From Toxorhynchites rutilus septentrionalis (lineage: Eukaryota > Arthropoda > Insecta > Diptera > Culicidae), in assembly GCF_029784135.1 (NCBI RefSeq), contig NC_073746.1:303811455-303875454 (forward strand): 64,000 nucleotides of DNA. Reading direction: 5' to 3'. Position numbers and translations under genes: made by a program. Below are positions 1 to 11,242 of this stretch, in pieces; position 1 is the first letter of the stretch; each line of letters begins with the position of its first letter. The notes beneath the pieces were generated by a model that was not told where the DNA came from, searched no databases, and saw only the letters and a program-made list of their open reading frames with translations.

Positions 1-224
1 ATAGAAATGTCTTTTAACGTTAATTTTCACTTATTCATTAATACTTTGTACATCACGATGCACGTAAGATTGTATTCTGTATATATATATATATACAGCC
101 ATTCCATGCCAAACTAATATAGTTGTTCTCAGCTCTTCGTCAAAAGTGGTAATTTTGTTCTTTATCGCAAAACATTAAACTCGTATTTTTTTAATTTGTC
201 ATTAGGGTGCCCATTTCCATTTTA

Positions 225-1335
225 GGGTGATCCCAAAAATCATTTTTTCCACTTTTTCCCAAAATGACTTTTTTCAAAAATTTATAACTTTCGAACCACT
301 CAACCGATTTAGATGATCGACATATCAAATTTAAGCCAATGAGCTTTAATTGAGAAAAATTTAACTTGCATATAATATGGATCCTATTTTTAATATGGAT
401 TGAAAGCTGAGAACTTTTGCATAAAATATATCGATATCAGAGATGCTATTTTTTTCGTTTTTGAAATATGATTTTGCAAAACTAATCGATGGTTCGAAAA
501 ACAATTTTTCCCCATTTTTCCCACTACAAAAAGTCATAACTTTCGAACTATTGGACCGATTCATATCAACGACATATCAAATTGAAGCTTACAAGATATA
601 TTTTTTAAAAAAATATTACTTTTGCGAAAAAATTTAATTTTGTTTTTGTAATTATGGATTGAGTTAGTTTTTCATAGTTTTCTCGGTTAAAGATAGGAGC
701 GCTATATTTTTTTTATATTTTTTATGGAAAACTGAGGAGTATTTACTTAACATATCTCGATATCAGAGATGCTATAATTATCGTTTTTAAGTTAGAATTT
801 TGTAAATTTAACATGTTTTAAGTCTTCGATCAATATTCATATGTGACTAAACTAGACCTATGCTACTAGAATCCAATCTTCCCGCAAGTGTGAGTTTTGC
901 TTATTGGCTTCAATTTAATATATCGATCATCTAAATCGGTTCAGTAGTTCAAATATTATGATTTTTTGCAGAAAATTATTTTTGGACAAATGGGGAAAAA
1001 TGATTTTTTTTTAAAATCATATCTAAAAAACGAAAAAATAGCAACCCTGATATCGAGATATGTTGTGTAAAAAATCCTCAGCTTTCAAGAAAAAATATAA
1101 AAATATATAGCGCCCTCTAGTCCAAAGTCATAAAAAAAATAAAAAACGACTACAATCAATAATTACTAAAATATAATTATGTATTTCGCAAGTTAAATAT
1201 TTTTTTTATAAAAGGCTAGGTCAATTTTATATGTCGATCATCTAAATCGATTCAGTGATTCAAATGTTATTAATTTTCATTTGTCATTTTTGGGAAAAAG
1301 TGGAAAAAAATGATTTTTCGGACCACTTAATAACT
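225..1335. mobile_element. Fold-back (long inverted-repeat) element
   Basis: The sequence at about 226-360 (start TGATCCCAAAAATCATTTTT) returns as its reverse complement at about 1195-1332. A second inner pair of arms lies at about 420-600 and 895-1090, sharing the stretches around ATATCGATATCAGAGATGCTA and CGATCATCTAAATCGGTTCA. The whole 1.1 kb can therefore fold into one long imperfect hairpin. No coding capacity is seen; short ORFs on both strands are by-products of the AT-rich arms. It is most simply a non-autonomous fold-back DNA element. No clear target duplication was found. Confidence 0.6.
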
Positions 1336-1825
1336 TATGTGCTGTAAGTGTGTTTAAATGTTTCAACGATCTACACATACATACATACACATACATACAC
1401 AAACATACGCGTTGTTAATTTTTATAAAACACAGTATTTCTCCGTTGATATATTGGACATCCACCAAGGCTTGCGGTCTTGTCGTTTTTATTTTTAAAAA
1501 AATGCAGTGTATATTTTCCATCCGCCATGCAAGGCTATACAAGTTTTAGACCACCACACGGCCATGAACCATGTCTGTCGTAACAATATCGAACAGTAAC
1601 CCATATTTCGTCATAAGCAGACCCGAAAGCAAATGTAAGTTGTTGAAAATAGAATGAAAATTTTTATTCGATGTTGTTTAAATACATAGGTTGCATAGTC
1701 CTGACCCTAACTTAACTATTTTTCAATAAATCTCCTTGCATTTCAGCAAAACAATCTTGTCTAGAACAGAAAATAATTATCAGAGACAATTTTCGTTCAA
1801 GATTTTTCCTCACCTGCAGAGAATG
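1336..1825. other. AT-rich spacer with ACATAC microsatellite
   Basis: Nothing coding is recognised. A short (ACATAC)-type microsatellite lies at about 1371-1410, directly beyond the fold-back element. Confidence 0.5.
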
Positions 1826-2511
1826 CAATTCTCGCGTAACTTTTGAAAAGGTCCTATGTAACAAATGTAAACAAATCGAGTTAATGGATGCACGCTATTA
1901 GTTTTCAATCATTGAATGTATTACAAAAACAATCGTTCACGTATCTATCTTCTTCATCTTTTTGTCGCCGATATAAAAAATATCCAATGTACAGATTCGA
2001 ATTTTAAGCACCCGGCTATTACTTCGGACGCCACTTTCCTCCGACGGCCGAAACGTCCGAAGTAACAAAGCAGTCAAAACAACTCGCAGTCGTACTTCGG
2101 TCGTTTTGGAATTTGTTTCTTACAGGTGTTGTTATCGATTTCAGTGCAATTCAACGAGTGATAACAATAGTAATCAGTCTTTAGAACGAAATGCTGATAT
2201 TTGGATTGTTGTTTATTAGTTAGTTTCAAATTTTTATAGTGCAACGTAACATGTCCAATGTGCAAACGCGGGCAGTCAAAACGTCCAATGTAACATTTTT
2301 CGCTCCGAGGCTTCAACCTTAATCTCAAATCACGGAACAATAGTTACGATTGGTTTTACGAAGTTATTCTTGACAGCTAGTGGTGAAAACAGTGATAAAG
2401 ATTGATAGCTTTTAAGACAATTCGCAAAATAATGTTCGGGTCTTCAACTACGTTTTTCTCGAGTTGGCGAAAATGTTACATTGGACCTTTTCAAAAGTTA
2501 CGCGAGAATTG
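1826..2511. repeat. Second fold-back repeat, 37-bp arms
   Basis: The arm at 1826-1862 (contains CGCGTAACTTTTGAAAAGG) is the reverse complement of 2475-2511 with one mismatch in 37. Shorter related words (GTCCGAAGTAAC, GTCCAATGTAAC) recur in both orientations between the arms near 2030-2070 and 2245-2300. No transposase or target duplication is visible. It is probably a small non-autonomous DNA element. Confidence 0.5.
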
Positions 2512-3025
2512 TTCATTAATTGTGAATAACCGTATCCTCTTTTTCGTCTGCAATGATGTCAAGGCAAAAGTACTTATGTGTATGAGTTCCAAACATCATA
2601 CACACCAGATGGGCCACCAAGAAGGACTGCCGGGCCGCAGGTTGAGTATCGCTGGTCTAACGTCATGTGTATTGATATATACTAAATATAATAACTTTTC
2701 TGTATTAAAACTATGGAAAAATGTCATATGGTGAGTCAAATATTTTTGATGTGATGAATAGATGTGATGAATGTTTTACAGATATGTCTGTAAATTTACA
2801 AACATATTTGTAAATCTGGCATCTCTGGTGGTCTGAGAATTTATTGCAAGAAATCGCTTGAAAACATGCAAGAATTTGCTTGAGAATGAAGTGGATTGAG
2901 TCCGCACCACTTAGGTTCCAATGCCTCTCACTGCCGATCGCTCTGTTTACAACTTTACGTTACGAGAGCGGTGGTTGTGTCGTATGATGGTAGTAGAAAT
3001 GTGAGTGATCAGACAGTTCCAATCA
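2512..3025. other. Spacer with a solo hAT-like terminus
   Basis: No gene is recognised. At about 2813-2827 the sequence AATCTGGCATCTCTG matches the reverse complement of the CAGAGATGCCAGAT ends of the element at 5617-6145. It follows TTTACAAAYATATTTGTAAA-like inverted words, so it is likely one end of a hAT-type MITE. Confidence 0.35.
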
Positions 3026-3299
3026 TTTTGACGTGGGACTACGTCTAACCGGAGTATATGAGGGGTAAAATGAAAACCTAAACACAGAACATGCAGGAAA
3101 AAATGAATGATTCCGAATGCTTATAACTCGAACATTTCTTACTGGATGGAAAAGATGTTTGCATCAATTGATAGGGAATATTTCTACGCTTCCATCGCAA
3201 TTAATAAAATGTTATTTTTCATTAGATAAACAATTGAATAACTGTAAAATGTTAAGCGTTGTCTAAACGCCCTAACTGCCTCGTTTTGATTGGCCCGAT

Positions 3300-3640
3300 T
3301 TACGGTTTCCCTAACACAGCCATCAAAACCAAGCAACCATGGAGAAATCGGCATTGCAAATACATGGAAGTCGGGGGTATTTTTGTTTCGACTAAAATGT
3401 GTTTCCCTAACACAGACTTCAAATCCATGGAGCGTAGGGAAATTGGCATTGCAAATACATGCAGATCGGGGGTATTTTTGTTCCGGCTGAAATGTGTTTG
3501 CCCAGCACAGACTTAAAAACCAAGATGTCTGGTGAAATCGGCTTTGCAAATAAATGCAAACTGCGAGTACTTTTGTACTCGCTCGCCTTTGTGCAAACTA
3601 GAATATGTTTCCTTAACACGGTTTCCTAAACTAAGGAACC
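3300..3640. repeat. Minisatellite, left arm (about 90-105 bp unit)
   Basis: The unit reads roughly CCCTAACACAGACTTCAAA, then a CATGGAG...AAATCGGCATTGCAAATACATG stretch, then a GGGGGTATTTTTGTT stretch. Copies start near 3308, 3412 and 3499. The same unit occurs inverted at 6905-7600 and in diverged form at 14100-14219, 19705-20085 and 36600-36790. It is non-coding, although long ORFs appear by chance. Confidence 0.7.
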
Positions 3641-3659
3641 TGGGAAAATCGTGCAGACA

Positions 3660-3755
3660 CTAGAGGCGAATGAACTTTCATTTAAATCCTCTATAGTATA
3701 AAATCCGCTATAGTATAAAAAGTAGAAGTTGAAGTTGTTGATTCATGCAAGCCGG
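3660..3755 (+). repeat. Retroposed I-type 3' tail
   Basis: GAGGCGAATGAACTTTCATT followed by TTAAATCCTC forms the same small stem seen at the 3' end of the I-type element at 14220-19704. It is followed by a short degenerate tail of AGTATAAAA and AAGTTG words. It interrupts the left minisatellite, so it probably inserted there. Confidence 0.45.
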
Positions 3756-3899
3756 AGGTACTTCTGCACCTGCATGTTTTTTTGCACTCCGAAAAGTGTT
3801 TTCCTAACACGGATTACAAGAACGGGTACGAACATAACGCTTTGGCTCGGTTATTCAAGATTGCATTGAAGGATATGCCCTCATATCTTCTGCTCACTG

Positions 3900-3975
3900 A
3901 AATGATTGCTAAGCTAAGGTGGTCCCACGTCAACCTTGCAGTTATATCATAGATATAACCCACCCATTTTTTTTT
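3900..3975 (+). repeat. Inner terminal inverted repeat (partner 6652-6728)
   Basis: The sequence GCTAAGCTAAGGTGGTCCCA followed by CGTCAACCTTGCAGTTATATC and ATAACCCACCC is repeated in inverted orientation at 6652-6728. Similar ends occur at 13662-13712 and 59478-59520. The arms bracket 2.7 kb containing the RfC38 relic and may mark a second, nested element. Confidence 0.5.
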
Positions 3976-4054
3976 GACAATCGCGACGGTTGTTTAGATT
4001 CGTTTGTTGAAGTAGAAATTGTTGTTGTTGTTGTTAGAGATGTCTAAATTTGTC

Positions 4055-4145
4055 GTTTATTCGATTATCGATTAATCGTGGGGCCAATATTCGATTCATT
4101 CGAACAATTGTCTTTCAGTATTCGATTAATCGAGCGAATATTTAT
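4055..4145. repeat. CGATTAATCG-rich fragment related to the hAT element
   Basis: Repeated ATTCGATTAATCG words match the subterminal repeats of the element at 22644-24852. A TAGAGATGTC sequence just upstream (about 4035) resembles hAT ends. Only a fragment is present. Confidence 0.35.
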
Positions 4146-4476
4146 TTCTAGTAGTTAAAATGAACAGACATATATAATAAAAAATATTATGGTGTCATGG
4201 TTTTAAAAGTTACATTGAATATAATTTTCAAATGAACATGGTGCAGCATAATGGTTTTTGAATGAAATGGTATTTAAGCATATTGATAAATTTACCATTT
4301 CATAATTATTTTGCAGATAATGAAAACGATCCGATTGATAACCGACAATGCGTGTTTTTGTTTATTTTGAGTTAATCATTACCAGAACTATTGAAGTTTA
4401 GTTAATAAACGTGTGATGAACACAAACATTTTATTTTTTCATAAAACGAAAGAAAATTGCGATCTCAAAGAATCGC

Positions 4477-5521
4477 TCAAAAATCATCCACTTGCATTGA
4501 GGCTTTATTGAGAAACTTCTTATGCCGTGCCATTAACTGCGCCACGAACAATTCTAGATGGAATATATGTTTGCTTCCTTGCTGCATCCGGTGTTCATAG
4601 TACCCGGCAAAATTCAACGTTTGCGTCTTGAGACTCGTCGCAATTTTTAACCAGATTCGGTACCAATCCACAGATTATAACATTCGATAGAACGCCTCGG
4701 GATAGCAGTTCGTATAGCTGTTTCCTCACCACTTCCAGCTTCTGTGGACTTTGTTCGAGGACAATCTGATTGGCGGTTTCTCGAAGGAATATTTGCCTGT
4801 CGATTTACGGCACCTCTTAGTTGACCGTGAACGGTTACAGTTGTACCTTGCAAGCTTCCAGCATGAGGATAGCGTAATTCTTTTCGTTAGCTCCGAAGGA
4901 ATGTGCTGAAATGCAAATGGTGTTGTTACATTCAAGAAACCAACAAATGACAATCTTACATACAAAATTTCAAGAATATCCTCCTAAGATAGAGCCGGCA
5001 CTCTTACTCAAGCAACGACTCCTAACCGCGGAATAACCCGCGAAGTAGAATTGGCGCACAAAATCAATCTGCACGTAGACAAATACTTTTCAATGGTTCT
5101 TCTCAGCGCATCCTGGGTATCTTTGGTCAGCTAATCTACTTCGGACAAGACGAGTCTCATATTCGCTCTACCCACTGGGATCAATTTGCTTGATCAAATT
5201 CGACACGACCACCCTGTTATATATCACGGCAACCGATGAATTCAACTCGATGTAGTAATTACTGCTGATGCTCCTGATTTCCACCTTCCGGTTCGAGGGC
5301 GTTGTGAAATTCATTATCTCATTGCGTAGCCGTTCCGCGCCCGGTTGGTAAAGTTTCCGCAGCAGACACATGATGCGAGTTTTGTTACTGGCCTGGAAGG
5401 GCCGTAGAACATGCGGGAAGTCTCCCTGGGAGCAAATATTGATCAGATGCGTAAGTTGCGTTTTGTGGTAGTCCAGTTTGGATAGCTGGCGCGGTCTGTA
5501 GCGGTCAACCCAGAGAGCCAT
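4477..5521 (-). pseudogene. RfC38: Replication factor C subunit 3 (RfC38) pseudogene
   Basis: The first exon region (5521 down to about 5168) encodes MALWVDRYRP, then KLDYHK, GDFPHVL, TRIMCLLRKLY, FTTPSNRK and SSNYYIE. These are hallmarks of the small RFC clamp-loader subunit 3, which helps load PCNA at primer ends in the nucleus. Further down, in other frames, [19 protein letters not shown] and STCRLIL-like pieces follow, and the C-terminal region (4671-4477) reads YYEHRMQQGSKHIFHLE, FVAQLMARHKKF. The Walker A loop between GDFPHVL and KTRIMC has lost its glycine-rich sequence, and there are several frameshifts and stops. An intron-like stretch ending in CATTTGCATTTCAG (about 4905-4960) remains, so this looks like a DNA-level copy, not a processed transcript. 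It lies inside a long inverted-repeat element and is probably non-functional. Confidence 0.8.
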
Positions 5522-5616
5522 TGTACACAAAAATATTTAATGTATAATGTATACAAAAATACTTGGTGACTTGTTGTTTTCGTGTTGGCCTTTGTCAAAG
5601 TAAATGTCATCACCTC

Positions 5617-6145
5617 CAGAGATGCCAGATGTTTTTTTGAAAGTCTTCGACATATATTTTTGTAACCGCGAGAATAGCAAAGCAATATATAAAAAAGGGG
5701 TTATTAGCGCAGGGAATCAAGTTATAAAGAGTAGAAATGCCATATCCCTGCAGCCTGTAACTGAAAATGTATGTCTGCAACAGGATAGGCAGGACATCAA
5801 ACATCAGTAAAATTGCGAACATGTCTACAAATTTAGCATCGTTGCAATGATGAGAATCAAATTTGTTAAAAAAAAATCGAAGTCGAACGGGTTTCAAAAT
5901 GCATCATTTTGCTAATTTCAAACCCGATCGGGATCCGCAATAGAGGGGATAATCAAGGCGTGTCATTCCACAAACTAAGTACTAATACAAATGACACGTG
6001 TATTAAATACTACGTAGAGTCGGCAAAGTGCCACTAAAAACATTAAGGCCATCTGAAAAGATGAAAAGAAAATACATGCCTGAAAATACAATATTCTTCA
6101 AAATGTATTTAAAATGAAACTGTACATTCACATCTGGCATCTCTG
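5617..6145. mobile_element. hAT-like MITE with CAGAGATGCCAGAT ends
   Basis: CAGAGATGCCAGATGT at 5617 is matched by the reverse complement ending in ACATCTGGCATCTCTG at 6145, though the right copy is split by a few bases. The 529 bp interior has no transposase and includes a diverged SINE fragment. The flanking 8-mers do not match, so either the duplication has decayed or the ends are not exact. Confidence 0.45.
5955..6060 (+). repeat. Diverged fragment of tRNA-derived SINE
   Basis: AAGGCGTGTCATT, AACTAAGTACTAATA, AATGACACGTGTATTAAATAC and GTCGGCAAAGTGCC align in order with the 3' half of the SINE at 36810-37083 (AAGGCGTGTTATTTGGC, AACTAAGTACTAATA, ATGACGCAAGTAATACTACG). The tRNA-like head is missing. 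Confidence 0.55.
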
Positions 6146-6540
6146 GCCGTAAAGAACGAACACAAAGAGGCGAATGTTGTGAATATCGCCAAACACCAAA
6201 CCATCAGCTAGACTTTTGAGTATCGCACTATTCTGACATTTCAGCAACAGGACACTCACCAAAGAGCTCGGAATTCTACTGTCATATAGAAGCTCACCAT
6301 GTGTTAGTGTTGTGATAATACTCTTCTCACACTATTGAACTGGCTTTGAGATGGTCACCAAAGATAATCGTAGTACAAAATTTGTTGATTAGCTTTGTGT
6401 GAGTACCATCACTTGATTCTCACGACAAATCGCAGCTCTGCTTAATATTGCCCATGTTGCCTGGAGTAACGAATGTCCACTTAACCGTAAACGTCTGAAC
6501 AAAGCGAGACAAAGAATCGACTTTTAAGCTAGCAATCCAT

Positions 6541-6660
6541 GAATGAAACAACCGGCGAGGGTTCTTCGTCGTCGATGGATATGAATCACCAGCTTGAAGA
6601 CCCAGCTGGTCCAGGTAAATTCTTGATCAGTATATGTCCATCCGAAGCGAAAAAAAATGG
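6541..6660 (+). pseudogene. Short ORF, possible 5' end of a broken gene or LINE ORF1
   Basis: An ATG at 6541 opens about 40 codons beginning MNETTGEGSSSSMDMNHQLE. It ends where the inner inverted repeat begins. A similar nucleotide string (CAGCTTGA.GAC.C.GCTGGT) recurs near 7970-7995, outside the element, so a sequence may have been split or duplicated. The function is not recognised. Confidence 0.2.
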
Positions 6661-6904
6661 GTAGGTTATATCTACGATACAACCGCAAGGTTAACGTGGG
6701 ACTACCTTAGCTTAGCAATCATTTGTTTGTATTGATTGAAATTTTGATTGAATAAAACAATTTCCGAATTCAATTGAAATCAATATATTTGCTTTGTGAG
6801 TAAGAAGATTGTATAATGCCATGTAAGGTCAATTCATGCAATAGATTATGTTCTACGTTACAAGTAAATTAAATGACATTTAGTCCTTTTACGTATGGTA
6901 TGAT

Positions 6905-7600
6905 GACATCTTGGTTTTGATGTCTGTGTTAGGCAAACACATTTTAGTAGGAACCAAAATAACCCCGATTTGCATGTATTTGCAATGCCGATTTCCCCAG
7001 ACACCTTGGTTTAGAAGTCTTTATTAGGTAAACACATTTCAGTCGGAACAAAAATACCCCTGACCTGCATGAATATGCAATGCCAATTTCCTCAGATACC
7101 TTGGTTCTGAAGTCTGTGTTGGGGGAAACACATTTCAACCGAAACAAAAATGCCTCCGACTTAAATGTGTTTGCAATGCAAATTTCCCTACGCTCCTTGG
7201 ATTTAAAGTCTGTGTTAGGGAAACACATTTCAGTCGGAAGAAAAATACCCCTATATGCATGAGTTCGCAATGCCAATTTCCTCAGACAGCTTATTTCTGA
7301 AGTCTCTGTGCTGAAGAAATACATTTCAGTAGGAACAAAAATGCCCCCGACTTGCATGTATGCCAATTCCTCCACGCTCCATGGATTTGAAGTCTGGGTT
7401 AGGGAAACTCATTTCAGTGGGAACAAAAATACTTCCGACTATCATGTATTTGCAATGCCGAATTTCTCTAACACTACTTGATTTTGAAGTCTGTGTTAGG
7501 GAACACATTTCGGTGCGAACAAAAGACCCCATACTTTCATGTGTTTGCAATGCAGATTTCCCCAAGGATGCTTGGTTTTGATGGCTGTGTTGGGGAATCC
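6905..7600. repeat. Minisatellite, right arm (about 96-bp unit)
   Basis: About eight copies of a unit containing GAAGTCTGTGTTAGGGAAAC, CATTTCAGTCGGAACAAAAA and TTGCAATGCCGATTTCC start near 6921, 7017, 7113, 7209, 7301, 7391, 7489 and 7577. The spacing is 88-98 bp. It is the inverted partner of the 3300-3640 block but has more copies, so the two arms have expanded unequally. The ORFs across it are repeat artefacts. Confidence 0.8.
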
Positions 7601-7878
7601 GTAAATCGGGCCAATCAAAACGAGGCAGTTAGGGCGTTTAGATAACGCTTAACATTTTACAGTTATTCAATTGTTTACCTAATGAATAATAACATTTTAT
7701 TAATTGCGATAGAAGCGTAGAAATATTCCGTATCAATTGATGCCAACATCTTTCCGATCCAGTAAGAAATGTTCGAGTTATAAGCATTCGGAATCTTTCA
7801 TTTTTTCATGCATGTTCTGTGTTTAGGTTTTCATTTTACCCCCCATATACTCCGGTTAGACGTAGTCCCACGTCAAAA

Positions 7879-8203
7879 GATTCTGCACCTGTTCTCAGAG
7901 TAATTCAACCATTCCAGCTTCTACCGGATAACTCAATTGACCCGCTTTCACCGATTGATGTAATCTTCCAGCTTGATGACTCGGCTGGTCCAGGTCCACC
8001 CGCACTCAGAGAAACTCAACCATTTCAGCTACTATCGAAGGACTCGCTTGCTGGTGACCACCCACCCACATTTGTGGGTATACATTGACTGCAATGCCCA
8101 AAATGTTTGCCTTGGCGTCGTGTACATCCCCCCTGATCAGGCTAGAAGTAATTCCACTATCGAGAGCAGGGATGGTAAAAAATCACATTCAACGATCAAT
8201 GAA
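7879..8203 (+). pseudogene. Possible LINE endonuclease-type fragment
   Basis: The frame at about 8060-8190 reads CLGVVYIPPDQ, which resembles the VYIPP segment of LINE apurinic-type endonucleases. Upstream is a low-complexity coding-like stretch with repeated QPFQLL words. It is too short to assign to a clade. Confidence 0.3.
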
Positions 8204-8689
8204 GGGGGGTCTCCGTAGCCACATTGGTTGCGCGTTCGCTTAGTAAGCGATCGATCGTGAGTTTATAACTCAGGGCCCTCATTGACCATCTTTGTGTTGT
8301 TACAGAATAGCTACGTCCACGCAACAATCATCAGCGATGGAGATCGATCCACGGTCGAAATAAGATCGATTCATCCATACAACTGCTCTGCTCTGCCAGA
8401 CACATCGGGCTACTGTTCTATAAATAATTTAACAATGATCATAACAACTGTCTCCGCTGTCCGGTGGTCCAACTGGATAATGGAAGAACAGAAAGAATAA
8501 CTCTTACGCCTAAATGGCTACTGTGTGAATGTACCATATGTAATGGTATAGAAGGAATACTGGCGAATGGCAACTGCGTAATGTGCTAATTATAGATATG
8601 ATAATCATGTGACATGTACACGATTAAAATTCGGCTCTGTTACAGCTAAAATGCTAATGAGCCTTAAATAAATAAATGGGATAAAAAAA
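8204..8689 (+). mobile_element. SINE with tRNA-like head, 13-bp target duplication
   Basis: The flanks AACGATCAATGAA at 8191-8203 and 8690-8702 are identical target-site duplications. The head has a box-A-like TAGCCACATTGG and a weaker box-B-like GAGTTTATAACTC, suggesting an RNA polymerase III promoter. The 3' end reads ATGAGCCTTAAATAAATAAA, then TGGGATAAAAAAAA. At 486 bp it is long for a SINE, so a composite or a tRNA-headed LINE derivative is possible. Confidence 0.7.
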
Positions 8690-9142
8690 AACGATCAATG
8701 AATAAGTATATCCCTCTAGTCGGATATTTTTAAATCACCCCCAGCAGGCGATGCTCTTTTATTCTTCATATGTACACAGAGAGAATACTTGGAACGGTGA
8801 GCTACCAAGATCTCAAAAAAGCAATATGAAAGCGGAATCCCCACTGCTGCTTGCGAATGGCAACTGCGTAATGTGCTAATTATAGATATGATAATCATGT
8901 GACATGTACACGATTAAAATTCGGCTCTGTTACAGCTAAAATGCTAATGAGCCTTAAATAAATAAATGGGATAAAAAAAAACGATCAATGAATAAGTATA
9001 TCCCTCTAGTCGGATATTTTTAAATCACCCCCAGCAGGCGATGCTCTTTTATTCTTCATATGTACACAGAGAGAATACTTGGAACGGTGAGCTACCAAGA
9101 TCTCAAAAAAGCAATATGAAAGCGGAATCCCCACTGCTTGCA
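8563..9142. repeat. 290-bp tandem duplication
   Basis: The segment 8563-8852 (start GCGAATGGCAACTGCGTAAT) is repeated as 8853-9142 with no difference that I could see until its end. The unit holds the last 127 bp of the SINE, its target duplication and about 160 bp of flanking DNA. The near identity implies a recent event, or an assembly artefact. Confidence 0.85.
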
Positions 9143-10786
9143 CTCTCGAAACATTACTTCTACTACTCAAGTTTTATCGTGAGTGCAAGCCACAAACGGT
9201 TAATCCCATTCCATAGAGCGGATGATGAGTTCTTGATCGGAAAGTGTAACAAGAGACGATCAACTGAAATCTTACGACACTCGTCGAGGGATTTTTAATT
9301 CTCAATTGCATTGTCCGCAGTGAGTGGCTGACTCAGTTTCGTGTCGATTTTATTTTGCTGTCGTCTCCCGCCCGATGAACAGCAGACGGGTAATGGATGC
9401 AATTGATTAATTTTTTTACCAGCAGATTTGGGCGAATCTCATCCCGCCCAAAATCGTTTTTAGACAACAATAATTCTGAACATTCACAGTTCTCTCCAAA
9501 TAATTTTTCCAATAGTAATTCAATTAGTGACTTCACGAAACACCTTTCGAATTCGATTGAATTTCAGACCCTTTTTTATTTTGTAGATGAAACGGATCAC
9601 ATATTTGATTAATTCAATTCTGTGTGGTTACGTTCTTCGTTGCGAATAAATGTAATGAATTAGTATGGACGTATTTTATTCATATATAGTGGACTTCCGA
9701 CATATCTGGCAGTAGATTTATCGAACGACTAATGTTTTTTATATCCCTTCAAAATTGTTGCATCTCTCAAGTGTACATACTGCTTTGACCGCAGATTTGC
9801 ATGGTTAAATCTGGTTAATTTCAGGTATTCAGTCTTCATTTTGTCGAATGAATACTGTTGGAACAATAGGTATCGCAGAAAATGATTATCAACATCCTAC
9901 CTTATCATCAAACGGTATGCGAAGAATTTCAGTGAACTGACGGCATTGGAATATATGCTTTGTGAGGACCACACAATTATTATCAGAGCTGATAAACACC
10001 CGACTGGAAGTCATGAACATCAATTCAATGTGCCCGAGATAAATTTATCCTTTGAAGGTCATTAACCTTTCTAAAGATGATCAGATGGAATATATTCCAA
10101 TGTCGTCTGGAATAACCTATCCTACACCTTATGATCGTAATATTGTTTTTGCTATTATTCTGATGTTTCATAACACGGCACTCTATTGATTATTCGCCGA
10201 AAATGAATAAAAAATATCCTTGAAGTTAGCCTACGGTTTTAGTAGCAGTGCAATATGGTGAGCCAGTCTCAGAATAAGAAAACATTTAAAAATAAACCTT
10301 TTTTCTTGAATGAATCAATAGTAAAACAAAACGTCAAAAAATTTCTCAGCTTTGTGATAGCAGAGAATCATTATCCATTTGAGTTGTTGAGTATTCACCT
10401 TATAAAATTAGTGATTTGAGGGGGACTATTGTTTGTAGTCTCTTGTAGATTAATTTAAACACCATCTGAGAAATCCTCTGTGAAACATTAAACATTAAAG
10501 TCGTCCTATCTGCTGTAGCGCATTTTTTTATTTTACCCAGTTTCATCGAAGTAAACGCACTCGAAAGGAAAATTGAACGCCAGAGAGCGAGAATCGTAAA
10601 GCGTACGTCATAGAGACACTCATTCCCATGGAGCAAATTCTTGTTAGGAGTTGTACACAAAACGAGAACGGAGAGTAACTCAATTATTCGAACTAGTTTC
10701 AGTCTAGCAATGCTTTGGTCAACTCAGAGTTACCAAGAGAAAATCATTTGGTTATGATGGGTGAGGATTAATAGTTTTTTTTTTTT
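9143..10786. other. AT-rich intergenic stretch
   Basis: No gene is recognised. About 60 bp near 9895-9960 (CTTATCATCAAACGGTATGC and onward) recurs at about 13948-14000, so part of this stretch belongs to a dispersed repeat. Confidence 0.4.
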
Positions 10787-11242
10787 TGACGTAGGAATAC
10801 GTCTAACCGGAAGATATAGGGGGTGAAATGGAAATCTAGGCACTGAACAAGTAGGAAAAAATGCAAGATTTGGAACGCTTATAACTCGAGCATTTCTCAA
10901 TAGATCGGAAAGGTTTTTGCATCAATTGATAGGAAATATATCTACGCATCTATCATAACGAATAACATTTCATTTTTCTTGAGATAAATAATTGAATAAT
11001 GGTAAAATATCAAGCATTGTCAAAATGCACTATGTGCCCATTTTTGATTGGTCCATTTTGTGCTCCTCAAATCGTACCGACCAAAACGGGCAACCAGAGC
11101 AGCAGCGAAATAGAATGAAGCACGATTGGAAAGGAAAAAGAAAAAAATGAACGAAACATTGGTCGCAGACTCACACATGCGTAATTCTCGAGCCAGCCAG
11201 TCAGCTTAAAAATCCCCGCTCCGCTGCCGTAACGATCATTCT

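Larger units (their letters stand above)
3026..7878. mobile_element. 4.85-kb inverted-repeat element enclosing an RfC38 relic
   Basis: Positions 3026-3340 and 7565-7878 are long inverted repeats with only scattered differences. They start TTTTGACGTGGGACTACGTC and continue into TCTAACCGGAGTATAT. The arms run inward into minisatellite blocks (about 3300-3620 and 6905-7565), also inverted to each other. A second inverted pair lies further in (about 3900-3975 and 6652-6728). Between the inner pair is a decayed RfC38 gene. No transposase is seen, so any mobility would need one in trans. The end motif is shared with many other repeats in this window. No convincing target duplication was found, so the exact ends are uncertain. 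Confidence 0.65.

Noticed and set aside
3184..3619. Overlapping ORFs in the left minisatellite arm
   Set aside because: They are the same repeat in inverted orientation; non-coding.
6944..7581. ORFs of 60-143 residues with repeated peptides such as RLKCVSPNTDF
   Set aside because: They follow the 96-bp minisatellite and change frame between units; no conserved protein is implied.
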